A stretch of 64,000 nt of DNA from Marsupella aquatica (lineage: Eukaryota; Marchantiophyta), in assembly GCA_973895155.1 (NCBI GenBank), contig OZ316894.1, forward strand, positions 14,322,001-14,386,000. The letters are read 5' to 3'. Position 1 is the first letter of the stretch. Each line of letters begins with the position of its first letter. This document shows, piece after piece, positions 20,760-32,369 of the stretch. A program made the position numbers and the translations under genes. Under the pieces are notes generated by a model. That model ran no database searches and had not been told where the DNA came from. It was given only the letters and a program-made list of their open reading frames with translations.

Positions 20760-21325
20760 ATATTCACACTTACTCTTAATATATTTTGCCGCATTTCGTC
20801 AAAGGGAAGGTCCCAAAAGACCCCAAGTTCCGGCCACTATCGAATGCAGAAGACCCTTCCGCCACTAACATCATTGGGTTTTCATTGGCGCGACATGACC
20901 CGACTCCTGAGCTCCAATTTGCAGGAAATTCACGCTTGCCTGTGGGTTTCATGCAAACTATTTTGGAATTGGTGACTCTTCCTGGAGATATTGTTATGGA
21001 CTAGACAGTAGGTTCCGGTAGTATGTTTGTGGCTGGAGATTATTCTGGTCGCTTTATTGTTGGGCTGGAAAATCGGCCAGAGTTTGTTGATACTTCCAGT
21101 AAGGTCTTCCTCGATCTTTTACAGAACAAAGAAGTGGTTGCACCAACTCCTAAGAAGATTCCTGGAAGTAAGAAGCAAGACAGGCTCCATGCTATTCTAA
21201 ATTTTGATTCGGAAGACGAGGATGAGGGTGGCAATGCTTCTCAGCAATCTAAAGATGATGAGGTGTCGAAGAATGTGGTGGAGCTTGGATCTGGAGATGA
21301 GGACAGTGAAGAGTCAGAAGAGTAA
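20760..21325 (+). pseudogene. C-terminal half of MTase-like domain (el2)
   Basis: It starts IFTLTLNIFCRISSKG, has a one-base shift, then reads SRLPVGFMQTILELV, LPGDIVMD, a stop (TAG at 21003), TVGSGSMFVAGDYSGRFIV and ENRPEFVDTSSKVF. This is the X-I-II motif series of permuted DNA N-methyltransferases with the cofactor Gly-x-Gly kept (GSG). An acidic tail with Ser-Glu clusters ends DSEESEE. It aligns throughout with 12335-12907. One stop and one shift make it non-functional as it stands. Confidence 0.65.
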
Positions 21326-21470
21326 TTTTCTTTAGCTTTCTTTCTCTCATTGTATGCTTTTTTCCAAAGAACTCCTCTACTCCCTTTTGTCTAGAAAATT
21401 CGCCCGATTTCCTAACTTTGACTAAAGAACTCCAGTTCAAATTCTTAGGTCAGAGTGGAATCTTCACAGG

Positions 21471-21773
21471 CATTTTCAACTTCAAAGGAACGTCTCTAGG
21501 AACGTTGTACAGACCCCGAAGAAGCCATTTGTTCTCCCCTGTTATGCTGAAAAGGCGGCATGACGGGCAGATTCAGTCAGGACGCTTACTTGGGAGAGTA
21601 AGGGTCTTAGGCTCAAGAGAGGCTCAGATAGAAAGTTTGTGCAGAACCACTTCGTAGATGATATTTCAAAATCCAAGTATGTGGATGACAAAGCAGAGTC
21701 CATTGATAGATCAGAAAGTAGCAATTCTGAATCGGGCTCAGAGTCGAGTGGTGGTTGTGGATCTGGTCTTTAG
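21471..21773 (+). pseudogene. Small gene B of el2
   Basis: Matches 13035-13337: FQLQRNVSRN, TPKKPFVLPCYAEKAA, a TGA where el1 has Gln, LTWESKGLRLKRG, FVDDISKSKYVDDK, then a Ser/Gly-rich acidic tail. Conserved core, diverged tail. No known domain. Same strand and same distance after the MTase-like stop as in el1. Confidence 0.5.
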
Positions 21774-21848
21774 TTTTCCTTGTTTTATTTACCCCTTCAT
21801 GGAGAACGACAACACTAAATAAGAACGCCGTGACGTGTCGGATTAGAG

Positions 21849-21927
21849 TAGCGTCCGACGCTATTACTGTAGCCGGTAGTTCAAAGAGGTTTTGATTTGG
21901 ATGTTTTCCTTATAGCGCCTGGCGCTA
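21849..21927. repeat. Pair of palindromic sites at the right end of el2
   Basis: Sites at 21849-21863 (TAGCGT-CCG-ACGCTA) and 21913-21927 (TAGCGC-CTG-GCGCTA). These are the last GCGC-type sites I find; none was seen from here to 64000. Confidence 0.8.
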
Positions 21928-22039
21928 GTATAAATGTACTCAATGGCCGCTTCAGGTCCAATATATGTGACAATATTTTCTTATCATTTGGTGTCTTTTT
22001 TTGGGTGCACATTTGCTGGTATGAGTTTTGTTGTTTGTT

Positions 22040-24717
22040 GTTTATTGTTTGTTGTTTGCTATTTGCTGTTACGGAGAGATCCCCCGTTTAGAGGGAAGGG
22101 GTTGCTGACTGACATCTTCCGTCTTGGAGAGCATTGAGTGAGGGTAGCATAGTCTATGGATTCTGTGAAGAGCGACTGCTTTGTATTAGAAATTGCCCAG
22201 CAAAATTGTTGTGCGTATACCCTAAGCCAGGTTTGGAGAGTCACATTTCAATGTCCAGGTTGGCTGTGCATATGGGTTTCCATGACCATCTGGTTTGGAA
22301 GGGAAAATCTTGTCAGCTCCAAAGACAACGAAAGATGTTGTTTTAGGGGTCCATAGGTTGAATCCAGTCTCAAATCTAGCATGTGTGAGAAACTAGTCCA
22401 TTAGCAACCTTGTCTCACTTTTGCATCCGGAATGATCAACTCAGTTGTCGAGAGAAGAACATATATAATGAAATTTGGGCTTCCATAGGGGTGGTTTTGA
22501 CAGCTTCCAAGTTCCAAGCTATACTCCGGAGTATGAAGATGGATAATCCCAAAAAAGGAGAACTGGATGCCCTACGTGAAATGCAATCGCGGAATAATTT
22601 CCCTTTTGTGCAAAGGTACCTTTTTCCTGGTCAAGGGAATAAGAATGACCGAGCGCATGTGTTCAAAATGAGTACAAATGACCTAGATCTGGTGTTGACA
22701 TTTTGAGGAGCATGGAGTCTGGAGGTGTTCTAGAAGGTGCTTGGGTTAGTTTTGATGTCATGCATTGCATCACTACTGGATGGTTGACCTTCAGTGCACA
22801 TGTTTGTGACCATAATTACCGCGCACTGTGTACAATTTTTACTTGTGAGTTGAGAGTTGAAGACACCGAGTCCCTTGAAACTGCGTGGCAATTGATGGTA
22901 GATGTGGCATCGAAGAATGGAGTGCATAATCCTATTATTGGAGGATTCATAGTTGACAATGCAGAGGTTGGTTGGATTGCTGTACAACAAGTTTTTTTGG
23001 GGGGTGTTCAAAATCCTATGAAAGAGCACAACAATGCTTTCCATTTTTCTCAGTCCCTTAGGAGACTCATGTTGGATGGGATCAAGGAGGGATGCCATGC
23101 AGAGCATTATAAGATGTGGGAGAAGTTAAGGATTGCTCCAACTTACGTTGAAGCGTATAGAATTGCTGACGACATTCAAAAATGGTGGAAAAAAGGGAAT
23201 TGTCATCCTTCAAAGCTCAAATCACTTCAAGGTTGGATTTCTTGGTGGGTTGTGCGATGGAGGCAATTTTATTCGAGTGGTAATTTTATTTCCATCATTT
23301 GTGATCCATTTAAGCTAGCAAGATTGCTAGCCTAAATATCATAAATTTGACCCTAACTAGTTTGTAAGTAGTGTGCTTTGTGCTAGAGAGGTCGCTAGCC
23401 TGAATACATTGGCTAACATTGATTATCTAGCAGACACAAAGTGCAACAGAGTCTACTTTGATGCCAAACTGTGTCAGAGCTGAATCTTCTCATGCATCAA
23501 TGCGTTTGTGCCAACCGAAGAAGAAAATTGGTTTGATGGAAGCCTGTGAAGTTGATCAAAATCAAGCAGCTTGACAAATTACCGCATTCACTGTGTATAT
23601 GGAAGGATGTCATTTTGGTAATGGTCCTACAATATTTGAGCTGACCTATTGCAATGCAAATACAATGGGATCGTTGGATGCCTACGAGAAGGCATCCAAT
23701 CTACTATTTGAATCCTCTGGAAAATATGAGCTCTTTACATGGGGATCTTCGAACAATGTCAGGGAAACGGAAGGGTAATGCTTCTGCTTCTATTCATGAT
23801 AATGATTCTCATTGACATGATAAGATATTGCGCATAGTGGCGTCTCCACCAAGCTTAAAAAGAAGGAATCTGTACTCTGAATTCAGTAACTTCAACGATG
23901 GTTTTGAGCTTGGTGGACCGTCGTGCATTCCTGACAATGAAAACAGTCCCACCCGCTAGACAGATGCTCTCCCTCGCAAAGTTATCAATATCTCAGATGA
24001 TGGTGAAGAACAAAGCCTTGGAGCAGATGTAGAGGAAACACCGATTGCAAATGATGTTGGAGAAATACCATCTCCTCAAAATAAATGGGATTGGATTCGG
24101 GCTGCCCCCTGAAGGATCCCTTTCATTGAAAAGGCTGATGTTTTGTATGGGACCTGGCATTTGAGGCAAAGTGGAAAAGGGAGTGGCTTGTATGCAATGG
24201 ACTAGTGGATCGAAGTGTCTTTGGTAGAGAAGAATGTCGTAATCTTATCAAGGAAACTGGATTTAAGGCTTTCCAGACTTGAGTTGTTGGTGTTGCCATT
24301 CACGGATTGAGGTTGTCCTCTCCACATTGTCAGCTTTTGTACTTCTGTCCGAGTAATATGTGCCATAAGACAGGTGGTAGAAGGACTCTTGCCCAGCTCC
24401 TGCAACCACTTGAGGCACTGCAAGTCCAACAAGGAACTAAGCTGACCCCTACAGAGATTGATTTTCTCCTTTGAAATGGATTTGAAATAAGAGGATTATC
24501 ATACTCTGATGCAACACCAATCAGGGCATTCTCTCCTGCAAGTTGTCTTGACCTCCAAATTGATGTGAACGCCTTCCCCGAAAGGGTTGACGTTGCTTTC
24601 CCAAATAGTCGATTGAAGACTCAGAATGGGAAAGGCGTTTGCCAACATTTCCAAAACACCCCTGAGCTTCTTAAACGCATTCAATCTGCAATTGACAAAC
24701 AAATGAGAGTCATTGGA
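22040..24717 (+). pseudogene. MULE-like transposase of el3, 5' and middle part
   Basis: Plus strand, diverged from el1/el2. In order: FRLGEH and GSIVYGFCEE (about 22.1 kb), MSRLAVHMGFHDH (22.25 kb), the DDE blocks SWVSFDVMHCITTGWLTFS and GGFIVDNAEVGWIAV, then DAFHFSQSLRRL (22703-23335), and GNGPTIFELTYCNA (23593-23778). The LLYFCPSNMCHK block and following text run up to QMRVIG at 24717, where a LINE cuts the frame. The N-terminal exon is missing. An intron begins at a GTAATT donor at 23280 and holds two palindromes. Many stops. The gene continues at 32169-32319 and 38373-38515. Confidence 0.75.
23316..23397. repeat. Pair of el3-type palindromic sites in the transposase intron
   Basis: TAGCAA-GA-TTGCTA at 23316-23329, which extends to an 18-bp perfect-armed GCTAGC...GCTAGC, and TAGAGA-GG-TCGCTA at 23384-23397. 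They lie in the intron that carries two GCGC-type sites in el1. Confidence 0.75.
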
Positions 24718-25519
24718 GGACTGAGGAGACCTAGAAGCGCACTAGCGGATTGGCTAGTACTTGCTAGGGTGGATTTTTGTTTCGGTTGATTCTCCATAGG
24801 GAGTCTGAACGCTGCTATGGATGGCTTGAATAAAAACTGGTGAACAGTGTTACAGATTGAAACTGTTTTGAGAAAGTTTGACTCGGTTAGTGCTTTGCGA
24901 GAGGGAGATTGAGGCTATGCTCGTTGCGCCTAGGGTTTGTTGATCTAGTGAACCTGGGACGATAGCAGGGATGGCATTGGCCTCACTGGAGCAAAGGCAC
25001 TTAAACACGTTGACTTAGGGCGAGGCAATCAGGATTACTTACTTAGGATTAATGGTTGATGCTCCTCGGTGTAATCTGCTCCTGCTGTCAGTTGCGGCTG
25101 TTGAGAGTGAACGGGTTGGATTTGGGTGAGGCAACCTGGATTACTTACTTTGGATTAGTGGCTGATTCTCCTCGGGGTTTCTGCTCCTATTGTAGTAGCG
25201 GTGGTGAAGTGGGAACCGTGTGTTCTGGTGCGCTCCCCTTGGATTGGATTTGACTATTCCGGCGGAATAGCCTTATTGAATTTTGGTGAAGTATCACACA
25301 GAGTTTTGTGGTCTGCTAAATCCCGGTTTTTTTATCGGCATGATTAGAAGGGTTGGAGAAGGGCTGGGGGACTACTAATGGCAATTACACTTTAGGAGAT
25401 TTGATCTTTGAAGAGTAAACTTGGGTGCTAATTGCCAAGTGAGTGATACTTTTATTTCTGCCTTCACATTGGTGTGCTTTGCGGGTAGTCAGAAATTGTG
25501 TACTAGGCTGATCGGAACT
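24718..25519 (+). other. LINE1 5' UTR
   Basis: About 800 bases without supportable coding before the ORF1 ATG. It contains a direct repeat of GGATTACTTACTT-type text (25030-25060 and 25130-25160). It probably holds the internal promoter of the LINE. Confidence 0.6.
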
Positions 25520-27750
25520 ATGAATCATCGTTTTGAGGGGGGTCGTGGAGCGGGTAGATTCAGAGATAGGGGACAACAAAGTGGTGTTGATGGAACGCTG
25601 TCAGAGGGGCATTACCGGCAGGTCACTGGACGTGTTGTGGACTCCCGTGGTTTCTCAAAGGATGGTGGGGGGGGCAGACACAGTTACTTACGACAGGACA
25701 CACGTTCTTACGAGGCTCCTCTAGATTGTGGCCCTGCTGACCTTGCGGAGCCTCTGAGGAGGATCTCTCTTGAGACTACTAATGTACCTTTGGAAAGGCT
25801 GGATCCCTTGGAGGTTGAATCTGCGCAATGGGACAAGAGACAGGAAGCTATTAAGAGGAATTTAGAGGCAGCTGAAGAATATGGTCAAGTGGGTACATAC
25901 CGTCTTGAGGGGAACTAGGACGCCCCTATTGCTCATCATAGACCGCTGCCAATGGGGAATTGTTGGCCAGCTGCTATGGGGACTGGCAATGAGGTGACGA
26001 TTGCCAGCCCTGTGGGGACCAAAATTGCTTCTCCTTTGGTGGTGGATCAGAATCAAAGGCACGGAGGGGATATAGTGGGGATCGAGGAACCGGGGGCTGC
26101 TGACGAGGAAGTAATCCCGGAGGAGTGCATTGATATTCTGAAGAAAATTGCTAAGGGCTCGACAGATACCTGGCCGTCTAAACTTCATACTACTTTGGTC
26201 TGGCCTATGGAAGAAGCGGCTCTTTCTATCCACAAGCTATTCCATTGCTCTATGTTATGCTACTTCACTGATCGGGCGCCCCTTCTTCCCGTGTTCAAGG
26301 ACTGGGTTGCTGCTAAAATGGTTGAAGGGATGGGATGGTCGGTGACCCAAACTAAATATGTGGGTAAAAATTTCTTCTTGATTGCATTCAAACATCCGCA
26401 GCATAGGGAGGTTGCTCTTGCATAGGCACCTTGGTTCTTGGCAAATTTATGTTCACCTTTCCTTGGGATCCGTCTTTCAATGTCAAAAAGGAGTCATATG
26501 TGAAGCTCCCTGTTTGGATTGAAACAATTCCCTTTCACTCTTTACTACTGGAGGGCTGTCGTAAAAGGATTGCAACATCTTTTGGGAGAGTGTTGTACTA
26601 CATTCAGGGTGATGAACGGAGCTCTTATCCACATGACAGGGCTTGTATCCTTTGGGACAACCGAAGGGAGGTCCCCTGCAGCGTGAAGGTGATGATTCAG
26701 GAGGATATTGCTATCTGGCAGCCAGTGATTTTCAAGAATATTCCTTATCACTACTACAGGTGCAACAAGAAAGGGCACTTTGCTAGAGATTGCTTGACTA
26801 TTGAGGCTGTGGAGAAGGCTCATGCCCGGAAGGAGCTGGAGAATGTGAACGCTTTCCCCTCGGTGGGGGTGGTGGTGGGAGTGACGGCTCCTATCGCTCC
26901 TCTGAAAGATGGTAGTGCTGCCACGGCGGAGGAGAATGTGAGGATTAACGAGGGTAATGGAGCTCTGGTTGGTTCGGGCAGCATTGATAAGAGGGTTGAA
27001 GTTTTGGCGTCCGTGCCTCAGGTTTCAGGGGCCTACAGTTTGGTTGGGGCTTTGAAGGGCGTTACTATTGAATTGGTTGTCGGGATGAACCCCCTCCGGA
27101 ATGAGTGCGGAGGGGAGGTCTCCCCGGCTCTTCCAACTTTGACACATCCTTTGGAGGCTGGAGCACTATCAGCGTTGAACAGAGGGAAGTTGTGTGGGAC
27201 TGGGACAAATCTTGGATCCACTGCTGGTGTATTCGCAGAGGGACAAATGGTTAGGAGTGACGGAACTCCTCTGTTCCCTGCTGCTGTGTTGGACTCTCAA
27301 GGACCGAGAAGGGAAGTGGAAGATGAGGGGCAGGGGATTTTGATGCGAGAGTTGATGAATAAGGAAGTCATTGAGGGTTCGGTTGCTGCAGTGGTGGCCC
27401 CTATTGCGGCTGTGGAAGCATCAATTGAGGAGGCTGAGCTTTCACTTGGGAATGCAACCGAGGGATCGGGTGTGGATGAGAGGATGTCCTACCATGGAGA
27501 ATCAGACCCCGGGCTATTAGAGTACGAGAAGTATATCTCTAAAAGTCAAACTAAAAAGGATAGAACAAGGAAATTGGAAAGACAGACACCACCAACTAAG
27601 AGGAAGAACAAAGGGAAGAAGGAACAAAAGAAACAACGATCCTTACATTTTGAACCATCGCAATTGCAGGGTGATGGTGGAGTGATGATGATTGATCAGG
27701 CTAGCGGAGGAGCGGACAAAGAGGACTGGGCGGTGCCACCTAGGGACTAG
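25520..27750 (+). pseudogene. LINE1 ORF1, CCHC nucleic-acid-binding protein
   Basis: ATG at 25520 (MNHRFEGGRGAGRFRDRG). Stops at 25916 and 26423 split it into three pieces (25520-25918, 25952-26425, 26431-27750). The middle resembles the DUF4283-type N-terminal domain of plant LINE ORF1 proteins, then YYRCNKKGHFARDC gives one CCHC zinc knuckle at about 26.76 kb. The C-terminal half is low-complexity Ala/Val/Gly/Glu and ends in a Lys-rich segment (KRKNKGKKEQKKQRS). It packages the LINE RNA in related elements. Confidence 0.8.
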
Positions 27751-27908
27751 GGAGGAGGCAAAGAGATGGTGGAGACTGGAGCAGACCTGGGGACTATCTC
27801 TTACACTCGGGCTCTGGAGGGTGTACCTGTGGAGACCGGGTCCCCTTCGATTGAGAGTTGTTTCCCTATGATGTGACGAGCTTGCAAGGACTGAGGGGGG
27901 TGGGAATT

Positions 27909-30900
27909 ATGGATCCTGCATGGTATTTTGCCACTTGGAATGTGTGTGGGCTTTGCAACCCCAATTGGAAGCACATTGTTAAGGACTGGGTGCACTCTCT
28001 ACGACACCCACTTACGGCTTTAGCACTACAAGAGGTCAAGGTGGACCAATTCAGGCTGGACATTGCACTGCGTGCGATCTTTCCTGGATATCAATGCTTC
28101 TCATCTGCACCGGATGAAGGTCATGGTGGTTCAGCCATTTTGTTGCATCCATCGCTGAAGGTGATTGCTTCTGGACAAGTTGATTTGGGAAGGGCGGTAT
28201 GGATACAAGTGGAGCATGAGAAGGGGAATTTTGGGCTGATCAGTATATACGCTCCTAACAGTTCTTGGGAGAGAGTGCTACTCTGGAATGAGATAAAAGA
28301 GGTGCTACCTTTGGATCAATGGATATTATGTGGGGATTTTAATATGACTGAAAGCAGGGATGACTCTACTGGCACTGGTCCGCTCTTGCGAGGTTGAGAA
28401 ACAGAATTTTGGTGCTTTCTAAAAACTAGATTTAACTTGGAGGATGCGATGAATATTATCGGGGGGGTGAATGGATCAAGATTTACGTGGAGGAAAGTTT
28501 GGTTTGGAAGGGTTATTCAATCAAGGCTGGACAAATTTTATTCTAGTGAGCAGGGTTGATGGATTTTGGAAAGTTGATACAGCTGGTGCATGAAGAGGGC
28601 ACTTCACTCTCTGACCATGACCCAGTTCTCATTTAATTTAAATTAGGCAGTGATGAGGGGACCGGATCGAGGAGGAAGTCATCGTACTTCAAGGCCAATC
28701 CTGCCTTCCTACGATCGGAGGAGAACTAGGGGAAATTGAAATCGGCATGGGAAGAAGGGAAATGGAGGTGACGGACCCTCACCTCCATTTTGTGCAGGCT
28801 AAAAATAGACTCAGAGAGTGCCTAAAAGGTATACAAGGCACCCCGATGGCTCAGCAGATGGCGACGGAGGCGATTAGGGAGAAACTTTGACTATTGAAGG
28901 TTACATTGATGGGGGAGTACTCGGATGGGACTCTGAGCAAGTACTTAACGGTGGAGAATCAGTTGCGCACAGTGGAACATGATGAGGCTCAGCTGGGGCA
29001 CAAGCTTGCTAGAATTAAGTGGTTGGGTGAGGGTGATGAGCCTTCTTGCTTTACTTTGCTACTGTGAAAGCTAAACGCTGTCGAGAAGCTATGCCCTTGC
29101 TGCTACTTGAAGATGGAACCACGATTACCAATGAGGCGGAAGTGTTGAAGGAAGTGGAAAAGCAATGCATAAAGTTAATTGCACTTGAAATTCGGACTGA
29201 AGAGGGAAGTAGAGAGGTCAGAGAAGCACGTAATAAACTGTTGAGGAATACCGGGAGGGCCCTGAATGACAAGGAGTTGCATGCACTCGAGGATCTTCCG
29301 CTTCTCAAGGAGGTTGAAGGAGTATTATGGATGATGCCTGCGGACAAAGCGCCGAGACCAGATGGGCTCACTGTGGAGGTCTTTCATAGATGCTGGGCTT
29401 TTATTAAGAATGACATGATGGAGATGATTCAAGCATTTTGGGTCAATGGGGAGATGGCTAACAATATCAAAGATGGGATTATTAAGTTCATCCCTAAGAA
29501 GCCTGATAAGAGGAGACTGAAAGACTGGCGGCCACTCACGATGCTTAATACAGTGTATAAGATTATTGCTTAGAGGTTTCTTGCACTTTGACTCAAAGTC
29601 CTGTTACCCAAGCTCATCAGCGTGCAACAGACTAGTTTTATCCCCGGTAGACATATCCTGGAGAATATTTCCATTGCATGGTTGACGAATGACTGGTTGA
29701 AACAAAACAAGTGCGAGGCCCTATTTTTAAAATTACATTTTGAAAAAGCTTTTGATAGAGTTTATCATTCTCATATTTGGGAGTCTATGCACCTTCTCGG
29801 GTTGGGGGATCATTTTATCATGTTGGTTAAGGCATTGTTAAGCAATTCCTACTCTTGTATCCATGTGAAGGGACTTCTGGCGAGATTCCCCTACTTTGTG
29901 GTGTGTGGCAGGGATGCCCTCTCTCGCCGCTACTTTTTGCCATCTCTACACAACCACTTATGGACTTTCTTGATGCGGAGCTCAAAGAGGGCAGGCTCAG
30001 TGGAATTCAGATCACTGTTGGGTTGACTATTTGTTACAGACTTTTTGCAGATCATTTGGGGATGGTGGTACCAGCCACTGAAGTGGCTTTTGTTCAAACA
30101 AGGGTTGCACTAGCATGCTATTAGCTAGCTTAGGGGGCTCTGTTGAACCTACGCAAGTCGGTGGTTATACCTCTGGAGCTGGCAGTGATTCCGGGTTGGC
30201 TTTCACAATCGGGTTGTACCATTAGCAGATCAGGGGAGGTGCAACGCTATCTTGGGGCACCACTTGGCCTGAGCCTCCGGACTTCCCAACTGCATGACTT
30301 TTGTTTGGATAAAATTGCTCAGCGACTATCATTTTGGACTTCTAGACTGCTGTCCTTTACTGGTAGAGTGCTGCTAGTGAAACATGTATTGCAGGCTATT
30401 CCTATTTACCATATGATGTTCCTCAAGTCCTCTACGGAACTGGCAAAAAAGATGATTGCCCTCTACCAAAACTTTTTATGGGGTTACAATCCGGCTGGAG
30501 GCAGTAAGGTTCCTCTGGTGGCTTGGGTTACTTTGACTCGACCCAAGGTGATGGGTGGGTTGGGATTCAAAAAAAATTGGATTCATTTGGACGCCCTTTT
30601 GAGTCGCTGGTTTACGAAGGCACTGGATGACCCCAGCTCTGAATGGGCTCGCCTACTTGGGGCTAATCTGATGTTGGCTAAGTGGCACAATCAAAAGGGT
30701 ATAAGGAAGAATGGGTATTCGGTTAAGGATAGAATTCTGTTAAGCTCACCATCAAATTTTGGTAAGCTTAGATATACAGGTAATCTCTGGCAGGCTTGGG
30801 TGCCTCTTCGATCGGGAATATCTGATCTTCTATCCACTGAATGGAACTATTCCTGGGCACTGGGGAATGATGGACCTGTTGAACTGCCTGGAAGGATTTC

Positions 30901-31856
30901 AATCACTATCTGTTGGCGTTTTGCATGCTCTTGTAGAGATTTGTGGGAGAATTGGACTCAGAAGAGTGGATGCACTGTGGTCGGATCGTGGAGGATGTTG
31001 GATTTTGGTGGCTGCCAGGATTGATAAAGTTAGAGGTATTGATCGAGAGAGGCAGGAGATGTGCCATAGGCTGATGGACACAATTTGCTCTGCTAGAAGG
31101 TGTATGTCTGGTGCTGTATCCTCTCCTACATCCTGGCACTGGGGAGATTGCAACGATAAGATCAATGTTTTCAGACTTGAAAACAAAAGAATTTACCAGA
31201 TCATGTTGCGACCTAAGGGATCGGAGACCTGTAGACTGAACAGAATTTGGGGGGGCTCTCGGACTGAGAATGAATGGAGCAAGCTTTGGCTCAATCTGTC
31301 GACACTTGACATTGCAACTAGGGCTAAGACCTTTCTATGGCGGATCATTGCGCAAGGGCTTTTCTCGGGTGTGAGAGCTCTTAAAATTGGTAAAGGGACT
31401 GGGAGGTGTGGGATGTGTACTGGCTCATGGGAAATGATTCCTCATATAGTTTTCTTTGAGTGTAGGCCCCGGTGTAGGCATGCATGTCGGTGCTGGAGAT
31501 TAGTACAGGATTGTATGGCAAGTTGCTTCACATGGCCCTGTTTGGACATGCTTCCAATGCTGGACTCTACTGTGGGTAGGGAGAGCATGCATACGGTGAA
31601 GGCCTTTGTAATGTACCAAGTTCTATGGACTATTTGGCTTGGCACGAATGAGCAGATTTTTTATCAGAGAGATAGACGTAGTTTTGACCTCACACTTGTT
31701 CTCTCCAAGGTTGTGGACTCGCTGCATGCAGCTTGTAGGGTCACTCCTGGTCGGAAACTCTCCAGGCTGCTTTGTGCCAAGGGAACTATAGAGATACTTA
31801 GGATCAGGTGGATTCCTCAGATTGGCAACCAGTTTTTTTCGCTGCCCGGTCTGTAG
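27909..31856 (+). pseudogene. LINE1 ORF2, endonuclease and reverse transcriptase
   Basis: ATG at 27909. Apurinic-type endonuclease motifs: TWNVCGL, ALQEVK, ISIYAPNSS and LCGDFNMTES (27909-28397). After a broken stretch, RT motifs: LYFATVKAKR, DKAPRPDGLT and IKFIPKKPDK (29046-29573), QTSFIPGRHILE and FEKAFDRV (29622-30026), and a box CRLFADHLGM where FADDL is expected (29855-30124), so the second catalytic Asp is replaced by His. Then FCLDKIAQRLSFWTS (30143-31024) and a zinc-binding RVT-associated domain (CGMCTGSWEMIPHIVFFEC; 30759-31856). Several shifts. Confidence 0.9.
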
Positions 31857-32168
31857 GAGGTTTGGCGGCTGTCACTTTCACGTTCCCGTTGTTACTGCTA
31901 GGGGGGATGTTTTGGGCTGCTGGTGTGCTAGGGTATGTTTGCCCCGGTGGCAATCGTGTCTGTGGACTTTGCCCTTGTAGGGTCGTTGATTTGGGCTGGG
32001 GGCTCATCTGTGGGTTGTGACTACTCACTTTCCCGCTTGGGTTCTTTGGCCCTTTGTTGTATTGCCTTTTTGGGCTTTTTATGTATTTCGATGGCCTTTT
32101 GGGTCCCCCCCTCCGCGGGGTTCACGCAAAAAAAATAAAATATATATATATAAATGAGAGTCATTGGA

Positions 32169-32319
32169 AGTGAGAAGATTTGCACAGGAAATGGATGGGG
32201 ATGACAATATTTCATCGCTACTCACAAGAGTGATTCTAGAATTGCACACAACTACCGGGTTCAAGTGTGCTGCTTCCCTTGTTGCTCTTGTGATGACTTC
32301 TACAAGAGGCACACACGAG
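32169..32319 (+). pseudogene. el3 transposase, first half of SWIM exon
   Basis: Continues the el3 transposase after the LINE: SEKICTGNGWG, then CCSCDDFYKRHTR, the CxC half of the SWIM finger. It is cut at 32319 by a TG-starting insertion. The short stretch is open in the expected frame. Confidence 0.85.
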
Positions 32320-32369
32320 TGTCAGACCCTCACTTATGAGCTAATAAGCCTTATTGTACTAAAAGCTTG

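Larger units (their letters stand above)
13451..21927. mobile_element. MULE-type element el2 with ParB/methyltransferase-like cargo
   Basis: Same order as el1: transposase on minus (13451-15214), then gene A, the ParB/MTase-like gene and gene B on plus, with 15 palindromes. The transposase lost its middle and SWIM end on the left, where el1 abuts it. el2 keeps the central 343-codon ORF that el1 lost. The right end lies between the last palindrome (21927) and the start of el3 coding (about 22.04 kb). No terminal repeats were found by eye. Confidence 0.7.
24718..32151 (+). mobile_element. Full-length L1-like LINE (LINE1) inserted in the el3 transposase
   Basis: A 17-bp target duplication (AAATGAGAGTCATTGGA) flanks it at 24701-24717 and 32152-32168. 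The 3' end is an A-rich and TATATA tail. Removing the insert and one duplication restores the transposase frame (...VIG then SEK...), which confirms the ends. ORF1 encodes a CCHC protein and ORF2 an endonuclease and reverse transcriptase. Length about 7.4 kb. Both ORFs carry stops. Confidence 0.95.

Noticed and set aside
5224-21927. The palindromes as a CRISPR array or bacterial REP elements from contamination
   Set aside because: Spacing is irregular, sites lie in spliceosomal introns of a plant-type transposon, and there is no array structure or cas gene.
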